In this document: positions 59,270 through 64,000 of the stretch, piece after piece | Layout of the letters: every line of letters starts with the position of its first letter | Position numbering within the stretch: the first letter of the stretch is position 1 | Assembly (NCBI GenBank): GCA_000708835.1 | Contig: DF237000.1 | Span: forward strand, 66,166 to 130,165 | DNA length: 64,000 nt | Direction of reading: 5' to 3' | DNA from: Klebsormidium nitens | Taxonomy: Eukaryota > Streptophyta > Klebsormidiophyceae > Klebsormidiales > Klebsormidiaceae | The notes under the pieces: generated by a model | Database searches by the model: none | The model's input: the letters and a program-made list of their open reading frames with translations, nothing else | What the model was told of the DNA's origin: nothing | Made by a program: the position numbers and the translations under genes

Positions 59270-62200
59270 TCAGACGCAGGTGAGCGACGTGCCGGCCGCG
59301 TTGTAAGTTGGATTCGGGTTGATCGCGGCGTTCAGGCAGGGAACCGTGCTGCCATCTGCACAGAGAAAGGGGCGGTCGTAACTTGTTTCAGTCCCTTTCG
59401 AAACACAGCGGCAATTGAATGTAAGACTACAAATGGGGAGGTGTAAGAGTATCAAGGAAATATTTCATCCCGATCGATGTTGAACCGCCGGCATGTGTCA
59501 TGTGGCTTTGTAAGAGGCCGATAAGCGTCTGCTAAATTGAGACTCAAAGCTCAGACAGAATTCGATTTATCAATTCCAGTTCGCGGGGAGTGGGCGATAG
59601 TAATCTTGGCAGAACCACGACAGGGTCTCCACAGACTTTGCAAGCGCGCCTTATTCGAATGGTCCATTTGCCCCAAATGTCGAACAACAAATAGAGAAGG
59701 GGCGCTAACTGTGCAACATCGTCACGCTCAATTCTTGCTAATCAAGCGCACAAGCTGAACGTTTTACAGCCCATCTGAAGCTCGAGACTGGGTGTCGTTA
59801 TCCTCCTTTGACTGCAGCATACGGCTCGAAGAAGTATCTTTCGCATCCTCTTTCGCATCCTCCATAGAAGTTATTGTTAGAAACGACTCATCGTAGGCAC
59901 AGTTCAATTTGAAAAGTGTCCTTCGCGTTCTTCATAGACGTTGATGTATCGAAGTGACTCACCATAGACGTTGATAAGGCCGTACATGGACACGCCGTGC
60001 ACGCCGCAGATGAATCCGTACAGCCCGGGCTGTGCAAACGTCAGGCTGACGGTGAAGCCCAGCTGCGCCACGTCATTGGGCTCGATCCCGAGGCGCTTGT
60101 CGTTGTCCGTCCACACTGGGGCGTCCGCATTGGGGCCGAAACCTGGGTTGATTTTGAAGGAACAAGAAACTATCAGATTCGGGGTTCAAATCAATGGGAT
60201 ATTTGGATGACGTCATCCTCGGCGACTGAACGTCCCGAGAGCCTACCCGTTACGTCGCCCCGATTGGTCATCTGCTCATCGGCGAAATGGCACCAGGCGA
60301 CGATGGAGTATTTGATGCTCTGACCCGAACCTTCCTTGCGAAGCCAAGGCATTGGACGCCCTCTTTTCGACCTTTTATATCTCAAACGACTGGAAGAAAG
60401 CCATCAAGGGAGTGAGACGTCATCTTCGAGATTGAAGACGCACGAGCTCACTCCGCACGCGCGGATTGAGGCTGTCTTCGTAAATGTAGGACGGGAGTCA
60501 GTCAAATTGAGACGGCGAAGTCGAAGACTTTGATTCCGCCTTTGAAACAAGAAGGCGAGGCGACTCTTGATCTGCCAACGAAGCTCGCCGTCCCCAGGAA
60601 AGCTAGACGAGTTCCATCAGACAAACTTCCATCTGCGTTCGTTGGTTCGCAATCAAAGTTGAGGCTGACCAGACAGCAGGACAACAGACAGCAGCACAAC
60701 GTCAGTCGACAAAAAAGTCCAGACTATGCGGACCCGGGCAGAATAACCCGTGGTAAACCATGAGATCGTGTCCGAGCCAACCTTTAGCCCAGCTGAGAAC
60801 AAATTTTTAGGGTTTTAGGTTTTACCCTAAAACTCTAAAAACCCTGAAACCCTAAAAACCTAAAACCCTAAAAAAGCCCTTTTGTGGTCGCAAAAATTGG
60901 CCTCGGATCTGAAGAGGAATTCTGAGGTCCTTGAAAACGTCCAACAATCTGGAAAAAGGGTACCTTGCAGCTCGGAGTGGCTCACAAAGAACTCCGACTA
61001 TCTTACGAACGGCTTAGATCTACTGCGTCAGCTGCGGACGGTGGTTTGTTATTTGAGTCCTTCAGTTTCGGAACTGGAGTCAGAGCACCAGCACTCTGTA
61101 AGAAAGAGCACCCATTGGAGTTTGAACCAACGTCAGGCAGAGCGGGTAACGTTCAAATCCAGCGAAGCTTCCACGTTCAGGAACCTCCAGGTTAAGATAA
61201 CCGCGCGTCCTAACCTTGCACGGTGTGGGGCGTGGGGTCCGACCAGATCCACGTGGCGGTACAGGGCGCCTTGCAGTTGACCGGGTTGTTGAACGCGTTG
61301 ATCTGCCACTGGGGGAAGGTTACGTTACCCGGGGCGTTAATCACCGGGTTAAACGTCTGGCCTTCCGGAACTCCGGCGCACGAGGCGAGGCCGGTAGGAG
61401 GGCCGCAGCCGCCGGGGCAAAAGATGTACTCGGTTCCCACGTTGTTGTAGCACTGGTTGGGGTTATTCACACCGGCCGGGGCGGGCACACCGGGGGCTGT
61501 ATGCATAAGAAAAAAGAGGGGGTGAGAAGGACGAAAGAAACGGCGGCACATTGAAGTGTGGTTCAAGCAGGCAGGTTTGAGAAGAACGTTCCACGCTCGG
61601 CGACGCAAAAGCAGGGATTGCACCTTGCCGGTCGCCTCTTCGTGTGGTGCAATAAATCGGCGATTGCGACCCAATGCTTTGTTTCGAGAATCTGCAATAG
61701 AACCCCCTTGGCAACTGCTAAGAGGAAACTGGAGCATCGTGACTTTATGAGTTCAGAATATCCAAAATGTGCCTCGAACAAACTTTTGACGGTTCTACAG
61801 TTGATATCTTCTCTGAATTGTGTTGAGACTGAGTCGCCGAAACAGGAATCAAAGAGAGGACGAACGGGTGTCTCGGCAACAGCAAGTTGATCTTTGAATC
61901 TACTCTGAGGCATACTATCTCTCAATCACTTTGACAATCTGTAGTTCAACCCCGGTAACGTAGGATGCACTTTTTAGAATCTTCTTGGACCTTCACAAAC
62001 GTAGACAAAGTTTCTATTGCAAAGGCCTCTTCAAGAATGGCTCATTCTTTCAAAACGAGATGGAACCCATTGTCAATTGACGCGTGAGTGTGACACTCAC
62101 GGAGCACCACAATAGTTCCGAAGATCTTGGTCGGGTTGGCGGTGTCAGCAAAAGTGTACGTCCCCGGGACTGGAAAGACCAGCACCACAGCCGCAAAGGA

Positions 62201-63059
62201 ACCATCAGTGACGTCATTCAGGTATCCGGTTTCGGCTTCCACAGGGACGATCTTTGGGAGGTCAGATGCGGGAACTGCATCAAAACGAGCGATTGTTATC
62301 AACAACTCAGAGAGTAAGATTTAGGGTTTCTCCCATGCGGACCAGACTCCTGCAATGAGCAGAGTACATACAGCGAAAATAGAGCTAGGGTACTCTTCTC
62401 TAGTTTTCGATTCCAGGAGCGATTCCAGGAGCGATTCATCTCCATCATCGATCTCTGTTAATCTGTGCTGATTTCTTGTTTCGTTCCTGTTCCACTCATT
62501 ACTTTCTGATGAATGATGTGAGGTGGGAGAGGAGATGACAAGAAGATGGCAGCTTCAAAAAATCACAGGCCCAATAATGAGGATACACGACTTTCTGTGA
62601 AGCACAGGCGAGAGGCCGGCAGCCAAAGATTGGGCTCCTAATCCATTGCATGGCTTGATCTCCTACATCTAGCAACTCTGGCAGTCTCCTAGCTTAAGCA
62701 TCTCGAATCCCCAACTTTTTCGCCAGCTCCTTTAACACATGGAGTTTGAATGCTTGCAGAATCATTCTGAATGAGGCTTAGGGATTGTTGGCAGCTCACA
62801 GTTGACGGCATGGGGCTGCCCATCGACCAACAAGAAGGTTGCTGAACAGGGGGCGACGCAGGCAGTGGATCCGAAGTCCTGGGGGGTGCCGGCAGGGCTG
62901 AGCAGAAACGTAAACCCAATGTAGGTTGGGTAGATGTCTGGTGCGGCCGCGTCTGCATGAAGCAAAGGCAAAGTTACAGATGAAAGCAAATAGGGGGCAG
63001 TGCATTATATGGGTTGTAATTACAGTAGATGAGGACTTGCCAGCTGGCAACGGCGGCAT
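59270..63059 (-). CDS. Two-domain cupredoxin-like protein (5' end unresolved)
   Basis: Exons 63059-63024 (tentative), 62952-62800, 62274-62101, 61496-61215, 60142-59963 and 59355-59270 share phase-1 junctions and give about 302 residues. Two cupredoxin-type units are visible. Unit 1 has SATFLLVDGQPHAVN and ends GTYTFADTANPTKIFGTIVVL: the upstream His remains, but the usual Cys/His/Met ligand loop is absent. Unit 2 has TATWIWSDPTPHTVQ and ends LYGFICGVHGVSMYGLINVY, keeping His, Cys, His and Met (C-x2-H-x3-M), so it could bind copper. Many Cys (CYNN, CPGGCG, CKAPC) suggest a secreted, disulfide-bonded protein, but no signal peptide exon was found; it probably lies upstream, perhaps beyond the window. 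Its role (electron transfer or cell-wall copper protein) is not determinable. Exon X1 at 63024-63059 is the weakest part. Confidence 0.72.
60806..60872. repeat. Interstitial telomere-like tract
   Basis: TTTTTAGGGTTTTAGG followed by CCCTAAAACTCTAAAAACCC and several CCCTAAA-like units, so the tract is head-to-head (inverted). It lies in the 1.07-kb intron between the 61215 and 60142 exons of the cupredoxin gene. The units are degenerate plant-type (TTTAGGG)n. Confidence 0.85.
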
Positions 63060-64000
63060 CTGAAAGAACAGAGGAGGGGCATGTGCCCTCGCAGAAATGA
63101 CTTCAAAAATTCAACAGAAGGTTTGAGAGGGCACTTTCCTGTGAGAACGTACATTCAACCTATTTAATGGTGGTTGAATATAATGGAGGCCAGGATGCTT
63201 TCATATCTGGGGTCCTAAAATTCGCAAGGGTAAGAGGAGGTAATAGTCAAATAGGTGCTGCACCCGCAAGAAGGGTGGGTGAGGGAGGGGGTCACAACAA
63301 TGCTCTTCTTGAAGGGTTGCAGGACTAGTTTAAGTGGAGCCGTTGTAGGTGGGACAAATAAATTGCAGCGGCATTTTCCAAACGTGTGCTGGTTGACAAG
63401 TATTCTGGGGTTGGAAGCTATATCAAAAAGAAGGAACATGATACAACACTGAAAGTGACTTTGACGGGTCACTTTCACCAGCTAGTAAGTTGAAAGGAGG
63501 CGTGCCAAAGGGTCCCCAAACTTATGGAATGCCACCTGTTGAGAGGGTGACAGTCTATGGACTTTTCTTAATGGCATTGCAGTTGAACGGAGAAATACAA
63601 ATATGGTCTCTCCTACCCAGAACCAGGCAGTGCAAGCAGCCTTTGAAGGCCTGTGTCTTGGACTCTGTTCTTTCATGGCTTGTATGAGTTTGCAAGATTC
63701 CCTTTACAAGAATGTTAAGACAAGAGGACAAGGATACCACAAACAAAGGGCAAAGAGCTGGTGATTTCTTCAGGCACAGTGTGCCTGCGTGGCATTCCTT
63801 TTACAATGGCAAAGAATAAGGGGCAAATTTGTCCAGCGTGACGACCAACAATAGTTTCCAGGCTGCTTCCACAGTCCTTAAATGAAGTGACTGCTCAACA
63901 GGAGCCAGCACCTGCTGCCTACCCTCACAAGATACAAGATAATAGTACTCATTTAAGGCTTGAGGAATCTGTTTGGGCTGTAAGGCATTGCCAGGGAGGG
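63060..64000. other. Upstream flank, no gene resolved
   Basis: This stretch should contain the missing 5' exon(s) or promoter of the cupredoxin gene. No signal-peptide frame with a fitting donor was found. The short frames present have no recognisable features. Confidence 0.4.

Noticed and set aside
60806-60872. Chromosome end
   Set aside because: The telomere-like units are few, degenerate and head-to-head, and genes continue on both sides.

Overview
The window reads as nuclear DNA of a green-lineage (streptophyte) eukaryote. Every well-supported gene is split by GT-AG introns and all proposed exons join in phase. The gene set includes plant-type families: a CASP-like (CASPL5) membrane protein, a PRONE (RopGEF-like) domain, a plant-type universal stress protein domain, Hikeshi/OPI10, plant-like ALDH7 and SDH1. 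CCCTAAA-type (plant telomere-like) tracts occur inside introns. A streptophyte alga of the Klebsormidium type or an early land plant fits, but the species is an inference. The first 390 bases are an assembly gap. I saw no rRNA, tRNA, CRISPR array or intact transposase gene, although no tRNA search could be run.

Layout: (1) 391-697, 3' tail of a Pro/Thr-rich protein next to the gap. (2) 2136-7168 (-), a six-exon WD40 protein. (3) 8650-11163 (-), a three-exon CASPL5 protein. (4) 12564-18477 (-), an eight-exon mitochondrial succinate dehydrogenase flavoprotein, divergent from (5) 19223-26127 (+), a nine-exon ALDH7. (6) 27582-31372 (-), a DUF3431 type II membrane protein. (7) 33640-35004 (+), part of an unrecognised coiled-coil gene. 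(8) 36157-37674 (-), Hikeshi/OPI10. (9) 39065-43398 (+), an FtsJ/RrmJ-type methyltransferase. (10) 46170-56949 (+), an eleven-exon gene joining an N-terminal universal stress protein domain to a C-terminal PRONE-like domain. (11) 59270-63059 (-), a two-domain cupredoxin-like protein whose 5' end is not resolved. The spaces between hold several short inverted-repeat (MITE-like) elements, including two members of one TACCGTA-ended family.

Two observations stand out. First, introns in at least five genes carry arrays of decayed copies of the neighbouring exon's edge: 5' exon edges with their splice acceptor lie upstream of the true exon, and 3' edges with their donor lie downstream. Array spacing is usually about 65-190 bp, and copies that I translated carry stops or frameshifts. 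The copies make ab initio exon calling hazardous here and suggest a recurrent local duplication process. Second, exon phase, coding bias and the lack of any visible start codon support a USP-PRONE fusion of about 1,569 residues. Its PRONE domain appears to lack the WW-containing catalytic loop known in plant RopGEFs.

The genes do not form a pathway. SDH1 (respiratory complex II) and ALDH7 (aldehyde detoxification and lysine catabolism) share a 745-bp divergent promoter region.
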